DNA of 20,686 nucleotides from an uncultured Candidatus Saccharibacteria bacterium (GCA_938041555.1 CALIAC010000028.1:1-20686); one strand, 5' to 3'. Shown: positions 1-7,673, counted from the first letter of the stretch. The notes: generated from the letters alone by a model not told the origin. Numbers and translations: made by a program.

Positions 1-1
1 C

Positions 2-121
2 CTGCGGCGAAAGCCACTCAGCAAGCAGATAGAAGAGAATATCCAAGCAGCTGGTTTCTTGTGCTTGCTTGGCTTAATTGTGCTCGTGACGATTGCTGAT
101 ATAGGGAAGTTGGTGCACTGA
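2..121 (+). CDS. rseP: C-terminal end of RIP metalloprotease RseP (site-2 protease), partial
   Basis: The gene enters from the left edge; only the last 39 residues and a TGA stop are present. The fragment has a basic stretch (RRKPLS), a short amphipathic linker, a hydrophobic segment (about residues 16-31) and a short polar end beginning ADIGKL. This matches the end of M50 site-2 proteases, where a conserved R-x-K-P-x-S segment precedes the last transmembrane helix and a short tail. RseP proteins cut transmembrane anti-sigma factors or signal peptide remnants inside the membrane. The HExxH active site would lie outside the window. A proS gene 1.2 kb downstream agrees with the common rseP-proS order in other bacteria. 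The assignment rests on a short tail plus context. Confidence 0.68.
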   Translation: MRRKPLSKQIEENIQAAGFLCLLGLIVLVTIADIGKLVH

Positions 122-227
122 TGCAGGCTAAGCAGTGTAGCAGGGCAGAGTGTTATCGTGGAGGTTTGCAGCGCGGGGAGATATGGTTGCACAATCACGT
201 AATGGTAATACGTAAGGAACTCGCTTC

Positions 228-1025
228 ATGATACGTGTTGCTCTCCGACCTAAAGCTGCTCACTCCTCCCGGCCCAAAACGCCGCTCACGCCACGCCAGT
301 GCCTGCTGCGCGTTGCCTCGTGGCTCGGTTGGCCGCTGTGGGTCTGGCTGAGCTTTATGGGGGCAGGGTTACTCTGTAGTGCAGTACTCTACCTTCTCTT
401 TCATGGCCAAGAGTCGGTGCCAGTCTTGCCGCTCATTATGATGCAAACGGCGGTCTATGTGGTGGCATTGGCGCTGCTGATTGGCCTACCATGGCTGGTG
501 TGGCGCGCACGGCCCAAGGTACCAGCGAGCTTTCGCACCACCTGGTGCCAGCTTGGGTGGCGGCGCTCGCTGCAGTGGCGCGACTTTGGTTGGGCGCTGG
601 TGGGCTTTATCATCTATATCGTGCTATCGATGATTGCGCTGGCGGCGGCCAAGCAGTGGTTGCCTGGCTTTGATGCAACTCAGGCACAGAACCTCGGCTA
701 CCAGCAGCTCTATGGCGCAGAGCGCTTGCTCGCCTTTGCAATGTTGGTGGTGGTAGCACCAGTGGCCGAGGAGCTGGTGTTTCGTGGTTATTTGTATAGC
801 AAGCTCCATGCCGCGCACATGCCAGTGTGGCTTATTACCGTAGTGGTAAGTGGGCTCTTTGGCTATGTGCATGGCCAGCTCAACGTTGGCATCGATGTAG
901 CGATGCTCAGCATCGTGCTGGTGGCGCTGCGTCAGACGACTGGCACAATATGGCCCGGCATTCTCATCCATATGCTCAAGAATGCGATTGCATTTTTGGC
1001 GATGTTTGTCTTTATGGTGGGGTAG
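228..1025 (+). CDS. CPBP-family intramembrane metalloprotease (CAAX/ABI type)
   Basis: The protein has 265 residues and about seven hydrophobic segments. All three family motifs are visible: E-E-x-x-x-R at residues 181-186 (EELVFRG), F-x-x-x-H with His215 (FGYVHG), and H-x-x-x-N with His248 and Asn252 (HMLKN). In this family the glutamates and histidines form the metal-dependent active site inside the membrane. Members cut CAAX-type or other membrane substrates, or protect against bacteriocins; the substrate here cannot be read. The ATG is preceded by AAGGA (214-218) with nine bases between. It lies between rseP and proS, so two intramembrane proteases of different families are adjacent. No terminator is seen before it, so cotranscription with rseP is possible. 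Confidence 0.9.
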   Translation: MIRVALRPKAAHSSRPKTPLTPRQCLLRVASWLGWPLWVWLSFMGAGLLCSAVLYLLFHGQESVPVLPLIMMQTAVYVVALALLIGLPWLVWRARPKVPASFRTTWCQLGWRRSLQWRDFGWALVGFIIYIVLSMIALAAAKQWLPGFDATQAQNLGYQQLYGAERLLAFAMLVVVAPVAEELVFRGYLYSKLHAAHMPVWLITVVVSGLFGYVHGQLNVGIDVAMLSIVLVALRQTTGTIWPGILIHMLKNAIAFLAMFVFMVG

Positions 1026-1311
1026 GGAAGAATGAGCCGACTGACGAACTCAACCTAGAGATTTTATTTTGTGTCGATATCTTTTCTCCCGTATCAATCC
1101 TAGAACCCCTCTTTCTTGGCATCTCTCCACTGGCGCAGGAGCTCATCGAACAAGAAAATATCTGGAGGCCAGCAACCAAACATACGGAAAGCACCACCAT
1201 TCTATCTGGCCGGAACATTCTCGGTTTGGTGAGCGACTGCACCAGCGGTAGTTTTGAGATGAGGTTATGAGTATTCAGCCTGGCTGTCTCATGCCGCTTT
1301 TGCCAATCTTG
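1026..1311. other. Intergenic region upstream of proS, no gene recognised
   Basis: About 290 bases without a supported gene. Open frames cross it on both strands, but they have no ribosome binding site and their translations resemble no family I know. I looked for a T-box leader, which is common ahead of tRNA synthetase genes in Firmicutes, and saw neither its conserved box nor a following terminator. The only clear signal is the extended -10 element at its right end. Confidence 0.5.
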
Positions 1312-1320
1312 TGTTACTAT
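1312..1320 (+). promoter_or_regulatory. Extended -10 promoter of proS, next to the start codon
   Basis: TGTTACTAT combines the TG of an extended -10 with a TACTAT hexamer. No good -35 sits at the usual distance. The hexamer ends ten bases before the proS ATG, so transcription should start about 0-4 bases before the ATG. No Shine-Dalgarno site would then be included in the mRNA. Confidence 0.6.
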
Positions 1321-1330
1321 AAGAGAGATT

Positions 1331-2596
1331 ATGCGATTATCACACACCTTCACCCGTACCCGCAAACAAGCCCCCGCCGATGAGGTGGCGCACAACGCCC
1401 AGCTGCTGATTCGCGCGGGCTACGTGCACAAGACGATGGCCGGCGTCTATTCCTACACGCCGCTGGGCCTGGCCGTGCTGGAGAATATCAAGCAAATCGT
1501 CCGCGAGGAAATGAACCGCATTCGCAGCCAAGAACTGCTGATGAGCACCCTGCAGCGCCAGGAGCTCTGGCAGGAGACCGGCCGCTGGAGCGATGAGCTG
1601 GTGGACGTGTGGTTTAAGTCGCACCTGCAGGATGGCACCGAAGTCGGCTTTGGCTGGACGCACGAGGAGCCGATTATCGAGCTGCTGCGTAGCTACCTTA
1701 AGAGTTACAAAGACCTGCCCATCAGCGTTTACCAATTCCAGAACAAACTCCGCAACGAGCTGCGCGCCAAGAGCGGCATTATGCGTGGGCGTGAGTTTAT
1801 CATGAAGGATATGTATAGCATCCACGCCAGTAAGGAAGATTTGGACGCCTACTACCAAGCGGTTATCGAGGCCTATAAGCGCTGCTACCACCGCTTTGGC
1901 CTGGGGGACGACACCTACGTCACCTTTGCCAGCGGCGGGGCCTTTACCAAGTTTAGCCACGAATTCCAGACGATTTGCGAGGCGGGTGAGGATTACATCT
2001 ACCTGCACCGCGGCCGGAACCTCGCGATTAACGAAGAAGTGGTGGACGAAGCCATAGCCGAACTTGGTATTGATAAAAGCGAGCTTGAGCGCGTCAAGAC
2101 GGCCGAGGTGGGCAATATCTTCAACTTTGGTACCCAAAAATCAGAGGAGATGGGCCTGGTCTTTACCGGTGAGGATGGCCGCCAGCACCACGCCTACATG
2201 GGCAGCTACGGCATTGGCATCACCCGCGTGATGGGCGTGATTGTAGAGAAATTTGCTGACGACAAAGGCCTAGTGTGGCCCGAGGAAGTAGCCCCAGCCC
2301 GTGTGCACCTGGTGCAGATTGGCAAGGAATCGGTCGCGGCGGCAGACGAGCTCTACGATACACTGCAGCAGGCTGGCATCACGGTGCTGTATGATGACCG
2401 CGCCGCCCGCCCCGGGGAAAAATTTGCTGATGCAGAGCTACTCGGCATGCCAACCCGCGTCACGGTAAGCGACCGACTGCTTGAGGCAGAGGAGTGGGAG
2501 GTCGTAGACCGCCGAACGGGTGGGCAGCAGCGCTTGACGACAAGCCAATTGCTTGCTACACTGGGTAACCATTGCGGAGCTTGTCGCAAGGTATAG
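1331..2596 (+). CDS. proS: Prolyl-tRNA synthetase, short form without editing domain
   Basis: This class II synthetase charges tRNA-Pro with proline. At 421 residues it is much shorter than the roughly 570-residue bacterial enzyme. The core starts with the typical T-x-x-x-A-x-x-x-S/A-H segment and TPLG near residue 44. Motif 2 is near residues 136-163 (LRNELRAKSG, GREFIMKD). The family-typical VGNIF..GT segment follows, then motif 3 near 291-306 (GSYGIGITR). The C-terminal anticodon-binding domain covers about 322-421. The insertion of about 180 residues between motifs 2 and 3 that hydrolyses Ala-tRNA-Pro is missing; only about 75 residues join this part. Alphaproteobacterial and mitochondrial enzymes also lack it. 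The ATG is chosen because conserved sequence begins at once and the -10 box is ten bases upstream. Confidence 0.96.
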   Translation: MRLSHTFTRTRKQAPADEVAHNAQLLIRAGYVHKTMAGVYSYTPLGLAVLENIKQIVREEMNRIRSQELLMSTLQRQELWQETGRWSDELVDVWFKSHLQDGTEVGFGWTHEEPIIELLRSYLKSYKDLPISVYQFQNKLRNELRAKSGIMRGREFIMKDMYSIHASKEDLDAYYQAVIEAYKRCYHRFGLGDDTYVTFASGGAFTKFSHEFQTICEAGEDYIYLHRGRNLAINEEVVDEAIAELGIDKSELERVKTAEVGNIFNFGTQKSEEMGLVFTGEDGRQHHAYMGSYGIGITRVMGVIVEKFADDKGLVWPEEVAPARVHLVQIGKESVAAADELYDTLQQAGITVLYDDRAARPGEKFADAELLGMPTRVTVSDRLLEAEEWEVVDRRTGGQQRLTTSQLLATLGNHCGACRKV

Positions 2597-2647
2597 CCAT
2601 GCCCCTGGCATGCCTCACCGACTTTGCAAGAAAGGAGTATGAAGATA

Positions 2648-3106
2648 ATGAAAAAAACCTACCAGATTACTGATGCTGGCCGCCAAGAGCTCGAGGCAGA
2701 GCTGGAGGAGCTAAAGGGCCGTCGCGGCGAAATTGCCGAGAAGATCGCTGAGGCCCGTGACTACGGCGACTTGAGTGAAAATGCCGAGTACGACAGCGCA
2801 CGCGAAGAGCAAGGCGTGGTAGAGACGCGCATTGCCGAGATCGAGGAGATCTTGCTCAATGCCGAGCAGATCACCGCCCCAAGCACCGGCGCCATCCACC
2901 TGGGCAGCACCGTCTCCCTCGCGTCGGACGCTGGGCTGGAGAAGACCTACACAGTGGTAGGGCCAGTTGAGGCCGACCCGCTGGAGAACAAGATTAGCGA
3001 CGAATCGCCTCTTGGCCAAGCCTTGCTGGGCCATCGCGCAGGCGAGCAGGTGACGATCACCACCCCCAAGGGCGAGATTACCTACACCATCCAGCAGGTG
3101 CAATAA
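2648..3106 (+). CDS. greA: Transcription elongation factor GreA
   Basis: GreA enters the RNA polymerase secondary channel and stimulates cleavage of backtracked RNA. The protein has 152 residues: an N-terminal coiled-coil hairpin (about 1-75) and a C-terminal FKBP-like domain (about 80-152). The coiled-coil tip carries GDLSENAEY with acidic residues Asp41 and Glu44, the same positions as the catalytic pair in E. coli GreA. The ATG at 2648 is preferred because AAGGAG (2632-2637) lies ten bases before it; the in-frame ATG at 2639 is too close to that site. It starts 51 bases after proS with no terminator between, so cotranscription is likely. A strong terminator follows. Confidence 0.97.
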   Translation: MKKTYQITDAGRQELEAELEELKGRRGEIAEKIAEARDYGDLSENAEYDSAREEQGVVETRIAEIEEILLNAEQITAPSTGAIHLGSTVSLASDAGLEKTYTVVGPVEADPLENKISDESPLGQALLGHRAGEQVTITTPKGEITYTIQQVQ

Positions 3107-3131
3107 GCGTATCTCAACGATGAATACTAGG

Positions 3132-3159
3132 CCGAGCAGTGTGCGCTGCTCGGTTTTTT
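3132..3159 (+). terminator. Rho-independent terminator after greA
   Basis: Eight-base perfect stem (CCGAGCAG at 3132-3139 with CTGCTCGG at 3146-3153), six-base loop, then six T. It lies 25 bases after the greA stop. Confidence 0.92.
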
Positions 3160-3408
3160 ATTAGTACTGGCAGAGGTAGGGGTTGATTCACACGTGGCGC
3201 ATGTCTCTGGCTCTTGTGGTTTATTTATGGTGTGCGTTTGCCTTTCTCCTATTGCATTTGCCTGATGGCACGAGAAAGCTCATTGTGAGTGGTTGGCCTC
3301 TGATCTTGGCATGAGAAAGGCGCATATATACGCAAAAGCTAGTCTAATAGTGCTCAATCTGCGGGCAATATGCAAGAACAATTCTCAACCATAAGCAATT
3401 CACCATCA
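3160..3408. other. Intergenic region, nothing recognised
   Basis: About 250 bases between the greA terminator and the next promoter. I found no gene with a ribosome binding site, no RNA motif and no repeat. It is more A/T-rich than the flanking genes. Confidence 0.5.
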
Positions 3409-3437
3409 TTGCATTATCGTCGATGTTATGCTATGAT
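3409..3437 (+). promoter_or_regulatory. Promoter of the small exported hypothetical gene
   Basis: TTGCAT (3409-3414), a 17-base spacer, then TATGAT (3432-3437) preceded by TGC, which makes an extended -10. The expected start near 3444 gives a leader of about 30 bases containing AAGGAG. Confidence 0.65.
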
Positions 3438-3473
3438 AGGTAATCAACCATTAACAGCCCAAGGAGACCGACG

Positions 3474-4097
3474 ATGGATGGATATACAGCACGACACGCA
3501 CGCTACCCTCACAAGAGAACGCATAATAATCACAAGCATGATCAACCAAAGCTCAAGCACGATACACCCTTCGCGCTGCGGCGGCTCACCGCGCTGACGG
3601 CAGCTGCGGCGGCGCTGATTGGTGGTGGTTATCTTGGCTACCAGCACTATCAGCCTGGCGAAAAAACCTCGGCTACTGCAGCGCAGCCTACCTCTGGTGA
3701 GCTAGCGGAGTATGCAGAGAGCCCCTTTGTGACCGACCCGGCCACAGGCGAGACGCATTGCCGCGATAAAACTCGCCAAGAAATAACCGTGACGGCAGAA
3801 AACCCACAAACAACCATCACAAACCCTGATGGCAGTACGACGCGGCTTACGATGATCACCTTCTCGACCGGTGCACAAGAGCGGACACAAGCGACACTGG
3901 TGTATCCATCCAGCGCAAAAGGTGAGGCGCAGCAGGTGCCAATTGCCATTATGACTGGCCCAAGCGAGACTGGCAGTGGCGGCTCGAATATGCAGACATC
4001 GCCCCGCACTGGGCGCGTGGGTACAGATATACAGGCCTCGATGACTGCAGCTGGCCGTGGTGAAACAGCAATTGCATGCCCACCGCTGACTAAATAG
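3474..4097 (+). CDS. Exported or membrane-anchored hypothetical protein
   Basis: I do not recognise a family. The protein has 207 residues. The N-terminus (1-40) is very rich in His, Lys and Arg. One hydrophobic Ala/Gly-rich segment follows at about 41-60 (TALTAAAAALIGGGYLGY). The rest is a polar Thr/Ser/Gly-rich domain with two cysteines, one in THCRD and one near the C-terminus in IACPP, which could form a disulfide outside the cell. The layout suggests a type II membrane protein or an uncleaved signal anchor. The start is supported by AAGGAG (3460-3465) eight bases upstream and a promoter in front. It appears to be a single-gene unit; no terminator is seen before the lysS promoter. Confidence 0.8.
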   Translation: MDGYTARHARYPHKRTHNNHKHDQPKLKHDTPFALRRLTALTAAAAALIGGGYLGYQHYQPGEKTSATAAQPTSGELAEYAESPFVTDPATGETHCRDKTRQEITVTAENPQTTITNPDGSTTRLTMITFSTGAQERTQATLVYPSSAKGEAQQVPIAIMTGPSETGSGGSNMQTSPRTGRVGTDIQASMTAAGRGETAIACPPLTK

Positions 4098-4171
4098 GAG
4101 AGAGATTAGCTGCTAAGTGCCGCACTTCTCTAAGAACTTGGTAGAGTGGAGCCATGGAGCCGTTTCCCTAG

Positions 4172-4200
4172 TCGACAACCATCCCATTCTCCGCTATAAT
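4172..4200 (+). promoter_or_regulatory. Sigma-70-type promoter of lysS
   Basis: TCGACA (4172-4177, one mismatch to the -35 consensus), 17-base spacer, perfect TATAAT (4195-4200). Eleven bases separate the -10 from the lysS ATG, so the 5' leader should be about five bases or less. Confidence 0.85.
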
Positions 4201-4211
4201 AGCAAGCAATT

Positions 4212-5717
4212 ATGGCGACATTACAAGATTACCGAAACGAACGATTACGAAAATTAGCAGCTCTGCGCGAGCTAGGCATCGACCCTTACCCAGCACACAC
4301 TGAGCGCACACACGACTGTGCGACAGTGGTGATGCAGTACGACGAACTGGCTGGCCAGAAGGTGACGGTGGCTGGGCGCGTGGTGTCTATCCGCAGTTTT
4401 GGCAAATTGGCCTTCATCAAGCTGCAAGACGCGAGCGGCGAAGTGCAGCTCTATCTGCAGCGCGACACAATGGCCGAGCTCGACGCTCCGCGCGGTATTC
4501 TCGGTATGAAGCAGCTGCGGCTGCTTGATACCGGCGACTTTGTCGAGGCGACTGGCACGGTGCTGCGGACGAAGACGGGTGAGATTTCGGTTGGGGTACG
4601 TGAGCTGCGGCTGCTCACCAAAGCCCTGCGGCCACTGCCAGAAAAGCTCGAGAATAAAGAAGAGCGTTTTCGCCGCCGCTATGTGGATATGAATGTTAAC
4701 CCAGCGGTGCGTCAGCGCTTTTATCGCCGCAGCGTGTTTTGGCAGGCGACGCGCGATTACCTCAACCAACACGGCTTTACTGAGGTCAACGTGCCGGTGC
4801 TGGAGCACACCACCGGTGGGGCGGATGCCAACCCGTTTGTGACCCACATGGACGCGCTGGACGGCCAGCAGTTTTACCTGCGGATTAGCCACGAGCTGCC
4901 GCTCAAGCGCCTGCTGGGGGCGGGGTTCGAGAAGGTCTACGATATTGGCCCGCGCTTTCGCAACGAGAATTATTCTGATGAGCACCTGCCCGAGCACATC
5001 GCCATGGAGTGGTACGCCGCCTATTGGGACTGGCAGCGGGGCATGCGCTTTATGGAAGACATGTACAAGTATGTGCTGGAGCGAACCTTTGGCACGCTGC
5101 AGTTTACCCTGGGCGAGTTTGAGGTGGATATGAGTGGCCAGTGGCAGGTGTGGGATTATGCCGAGGTGATTCACAAGCACTACGGGATTGATGTGTATAA
5201 TACCACGATTGAGGAAGTCGCTGCTAAGCTGAAAGAACATGGCCTGGAGGTAGAAAAGACCGATTCCATCCCGCGCGGCATCGATAAGCTGTGGAAGAAT
5301 ATCCGCAAGACGGTGGCTGGGCCGGTCTGGCTGGTTAATACGCCCAAGTTTATCAGCCCACTCTCCAAAACCAACCCGGATAACCCGCAGACGGTGGAGC
5401 GTTTCCAGCCGGTGATTGCCGGCAGCGAGCTTGGCAATGGTTTTAGTGAGCTGAATGACCCGATCGACCAGCTGAACCGCTTTGTGGAGCAGCAGCAGAT
5501 GCGCGACGCTGGCGACGAGGAAGCGATGATGCTGGATATCGACTTTGTGGAGATGCTAGAATACGGCATGCCGCCGGCCTGCGGCTGGGGCTTTAGCGAG
5601 CGCGTCTTCTGGATTTTTGAAGGCGTCACAGCGCGCGAAGGCGTGCCATTCCCACAGCTCAAAAGCGACATCGACGAAACCACCCGGGCGGTGTACCCGG
5701 GGGTGAAGCTGGATTAG
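4212..5717 (+). CDS. lysS: Class II lysyl-tRNA synthetase
   Basis: The 501-residue enzyme charges tRNA-Lys. An N-terminal helix with GIDPYP near residues 22-27 leads into an OB-fold anticodon-binding domain (about 50-150). KALRPLPEK and RRRYVDM mark the join to the class II catalytic core. GGADANPF and RISHELPLKRLL are typical of LysRS. Motif 2 begins FRNE near residue 247 but continues NYSDEHLPEH, unlike the usual GxDxTHNPEF. Motif 3 reads CGWGFSER near 458 instead of GLGIGIDR, keeping the Arg. This looks like a divergent LysRS subtype rather than AspRS or AsnRS, because the other markers are lysine-type. The first ATG is used: no Shine-Dalgarno site is present and the promoter abuts it. Confidence 0.93.
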   Translation: MATLQDYRNERLRKLAALRELGIDPYPAHTERTHDCATVVMQYDELAGQKVTVAGRVVSIRSFGKLAFIKLQDASGEVQLYLQRDTMAELDAPRGILGMKQLRLLDTGDFVEATGTVLRTKTGEISVGVRELRLLTKALRPLPEKLENKEERFRRRYVDMNVNPAVRQRFYRRSVFWQATRDYLNQHGFTEVNVPVLEHTTGGADANPFVTHMDALDGQQFYLRISHELPLKRLLGAGFEKVYDIGPRFRNENYSDEHLPEHIAMEWYAAYWDWQRGMRFMEDMYKYVLERTFGTLQFTLGEFEVDMSGQWQVWDYAEVIHKHYGIDVYNTTIEEVAAKLKEHGLEVEKTDSIPRGIDKLWKNIRKTVAGPVWLVNTPKFISPLSKTNPDNPQTVERFQPVIAGSELGNGFSELNDPIDQLNRFVEQQQMRDAGDEEAMMLDIDFVEMLEYGMPPACGWGFSERVFWIFEGVTAREGVPFPQLKSDIDETTRAVYPGVKLD

Positions 5718-5826
5718 GGTGACTTTGCGGCCTATACCCTAATAGATAAAGAGCGAGAAGAGAATCTGGCCATGAGTAGAGCAATTGCTAGGATTGATGT
5801 GAACTTGATGTCTCGGTAGTATACCC

Positions 5827-5855
5827 TTGACATATGAGACGAGACCCTACATAAT
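5827..5855 (+). promoter_or_regulatory. Strong promoter of the caspase-like unit
   Basis: Perfect TTGACA (5827-5832), 17-base spacer, CATAAT (5850-5855). The expected start near 5862 leaves a leader of about 19 bases with a Shine-Dalgarno site. Two copies of TTGATGT (5794-5800 and 5805-5811), 11 bases apart, lie just upstream. Confidence 0.8.
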
Positions 5856-5880
5856 AATGACACCAAAAAGAGGAAAGACA

Positions 5881-6369
5881 ATGCCACAATACGAGAATGA
5901 CCCGCGCGCACGCGATGCTGCCATGCATGATGCGAAACGCTTTGAGCAAACAACAGAACCAAGTGATTTGATGCAAGCAGTGAACCAGCTAGCTGGGGTG
6001 AACAGGATGAAGGACCATGCTGGCGGTAACGTGAGTGCTGCATGGCGCTACTGGATTAAAGAAGAAACAGCGCGGCAGTCGTTGGCGGCGGAGTTTGCGA
6101 AGCAGCACGAGCTGGATAATCCTGATGAGATAGAATCAGCACTGAAAATATTCTTCATTGCAGAGACCTATCGTCATAAAAAAACGGACGAAGATAAGCT
6201 GACAGATCAGGCGTATAGTGCTGCAGCAACCGAGACGCTTCGGTTTGCCTGTCGCTATTTGCCGCGCGAAACGATCATGCATTTGTGGAAAGATAGTCAG
6301 CATGATGACGAGCGCGCCATGCATACCTTATGGCAGGCGGCTCGTATCTCGTATCGAGAAGTCGGATGA
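5881..6369 (+). CDS. Hypothetical helical protein, probable 5' part of a frame-split gene
   Basis: I do not recognise a family. The product has 162 residues, is charged and appears largely helical (for example the stretches beginning LMQAVNQLAG and ESALKIFFIA), with no signal peptide. An ATG and GTG-less reading frame opens further upstream at 5827, but that would put the promoter inside the gene. ATG 5881 has AGGAAAG in the preceding bases and a strong promoter in front. The frame ends in TGA at 6367-6369, while a second frame overlaps and continues the same kind of protein to 7573. The whole 5881-7573 stretch is one base longer than a multiple of three, as expected if a single +1 shift joins both parts into about 563 residues. 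Base composition looks more A/T-rich than in the neighbours. Confidence 0.7.
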   Translation: MPQYENDPRARDAAMHDAKRFEQTTEPSDLMQAVNQLAGVNRMKDHAGGNVSAAWRYWIKEETARQSLAAEFAKQHELDNPDEIESALKIFFIAETYRHKKTDEDKLTDQAYSAAATETLRFACRYLPRETIMHLWKDSQHDDERAMHTLWQAARISYREVG

Positions 6370-6409
6370 CCATGAACATGCAGTTGACTTGCTCAATCTC
6401 TATACTGTC

Positions 6410-7573
6410 ATGGCGGGACACTCATCAGTCGTCAAGACGCTTCATTCATCAGCTGCAGAAGAGATCATACCTAAGGACAGGCTACATGGTATGCGGGTAT
6501 GCTGGCTGCATGAGCTAACAGACCGGCTATATCCGACAGAACGCTACAGCCAAGATGAGCTCTATCAAAGTCAGACACTTTTTGCGGTGGACATACTAGA
6601 GCAGGCATGGCGCGGCTATAATGAAAACTCAAAGCTGCCGCTGCGGATGGCGACAGGGCTCCATAATCGCTTCCACTCGGTGAGTGAGAAGTTCAAGCTC
6701 GAGGGCTACTACAAGAATCACAAACGAGACCTCATCAAGACAGTGCAGCTTATAGAGCGCTGTGGTGTTCGTACGCTGATGGATGTGTATGAGCACACTG
6801 GCATTAGTATGCTTGGGGATCTTGACTCAAAGCAGATAGACTTGATGAAGCATGTGATCAATAAAGACCCCCAGACACTTGAGACGCTACAAAACAAGCC
6901 AGTTACTGTTGTACTGGGCAATACGCCACTGGACGATCATAATGGTGCGCTCTTCAATATCAATCAGCGGCATAGTGATCGTGATACATCCGCAACACTA
7001 CACTTTGAGGTTGGCTTTGTGGAGTATGATATACCATACTACGTTGCATTTTTGCAAGAGCGTGGCATCCAGCCCTCGACTGTTATTCTGGCAGGGCATG
7101 GCTCGCCAGGTGTAATAACGATGGGAATGGACCCAGAACAGGGGAATAGCAGTGCACTTGTGGGGGCTGACTGGTCGCTTGATGAGGCAATGGATATGCC
7201 GGGCATATCGACGATTGATATTGCCTCTGATCCAACATTTGCGCAACTCTTTGCCCTGATGAAGCCGGATAGTCAGGGGCTGTGCCGCGTAGTGCTTCAC
7301 TCATGCTATCAAGGGTCTGGCAGTGACTATTATGAGCCAGTTGCGGCTTCGATAGCGCACACCATGGCAGTGGCCCGAAGCGACACGGCCGGCGTGGTAT
7401 ATGCTTCACCAGCGCCAGTAAAGGAAAAAGATATTATTGTAGAGGATGATAAAGCCTGGCTTGGTGCTGGGACAAAGCGATTTTCTACGGTGTACCACGA
7501 ATTTTCTGGTGAGTACGAGGTAGTGGAGCAGCTAGTTGATCCACCAGCGGAAGCAATGAAGATAGCGGCGTAG
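6410..7573 (+). CDS. Caspase-like (clan CD type) cysteine peptidase domain protein, probable 3' part of the split gene
   Basis: The reading frame is open from 6203; the first ATG clear of the upstream gene is 6410, giving 387 residues. It has no Shine-Dalgarno site, so independent translation is doubtful. An N-terminal helical part (about 1-165) precedes a domain with alternating strand-like segments. Two motifs stand out: His230 in a hydrophobic strand followed by HGS (VILAGHGSPG), and Cys299 after another strand (VVLHSCYQGSG). The order strand-HG ... strand-SC is the signature of caspase-fold peptidases (clan CD: caspases, metacaspases, gingipains, clostripain, CHAT, MARTX C80). I cannot say which family. 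No signal peptide or membrane segment is seen. A bidirectional terminator follows. Confidence 0.65.
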   Translation: MAGHSSVVKTLHSSAAEEIIPKDRLHGMRVCWLHELTDRLYPTERYSQDELYQSQTLFAVDILEQAWRGYNENSKLPLRMATGLHNRFHSVSEKFKLEGYYKNHKRDLIKTVQLIERCGVRTLMDVYEHTGISMLGDLDSKQIDLMKHVINKDPQTLETLQNKPVTVVLGNTPLDDHNGALFNINQRHSDRDTSATLHFEVGFVEYDIPYYVAFLQERGIQPSTVILAGHGSPGVITMGMDPEQGNSSALVGADWSLDEAMDMPGISTIDIASDPTFAQLFALMKPDSQGLCRVVLHSCYQGSGSDYYEPVAASIAHTMAVARSDTAGVVYASPAPVKEKDIIVEDDKAWLGAGTKRFSTVYHEFSGEYEVVEQLVDPPAEAMKIAA

Positions 7574-7673
7574 AGCCGCCCCCCTTCCCAGTAAAAGTAT
7601 AAGCTCATTTGCAGAATCCTAGAGAGGTGGAGGCTGCAGCACGGTATAAATAGCAGAAGCCTTTTGCACAAAC

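Noticed and set aside
827..1270. Plus-strand frame crossing the end of the CPBP gene into the intergenic region
   Set aside because: It overlaps the conserved HG and HxxxN motifs of a real gene in another frame and has no ribosome binding site.
1026..1330. T-box riboswitch ahead of proS
   Set aside because: No T-box consensus or terminator/antiterminator is seen, and the promoter lies directly at the start codon.
4272..5240. Open frame of 322 codons on the minus strand inside lysS
   Set aside because: Shadow of a GC-rich coding region; the translation is His/Leu/Val-rich without domain pattern.
5827..5880. Longer start for the 5881 gene
   Set aside because: It would place the perfect -35 and the -10 box inside the coding sequence; ATG 5881 has its own Shine-Dalgarno site.
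6178..6184. A7 run as a programmed frameshift site
   Set aside because: A +1 shift here runs into a TGA at 6200 in the new frame, so it cannot connect to the downstream part.
6367..6369. UGA read as glycine (code 25), as in SR1 and Gracilibacteria, to join the split gene
   Set aside because: Reading through in the same frame meets another TGA within a few codons, TGA ends the rseP fragment, and no other gene has in-frame TGA.
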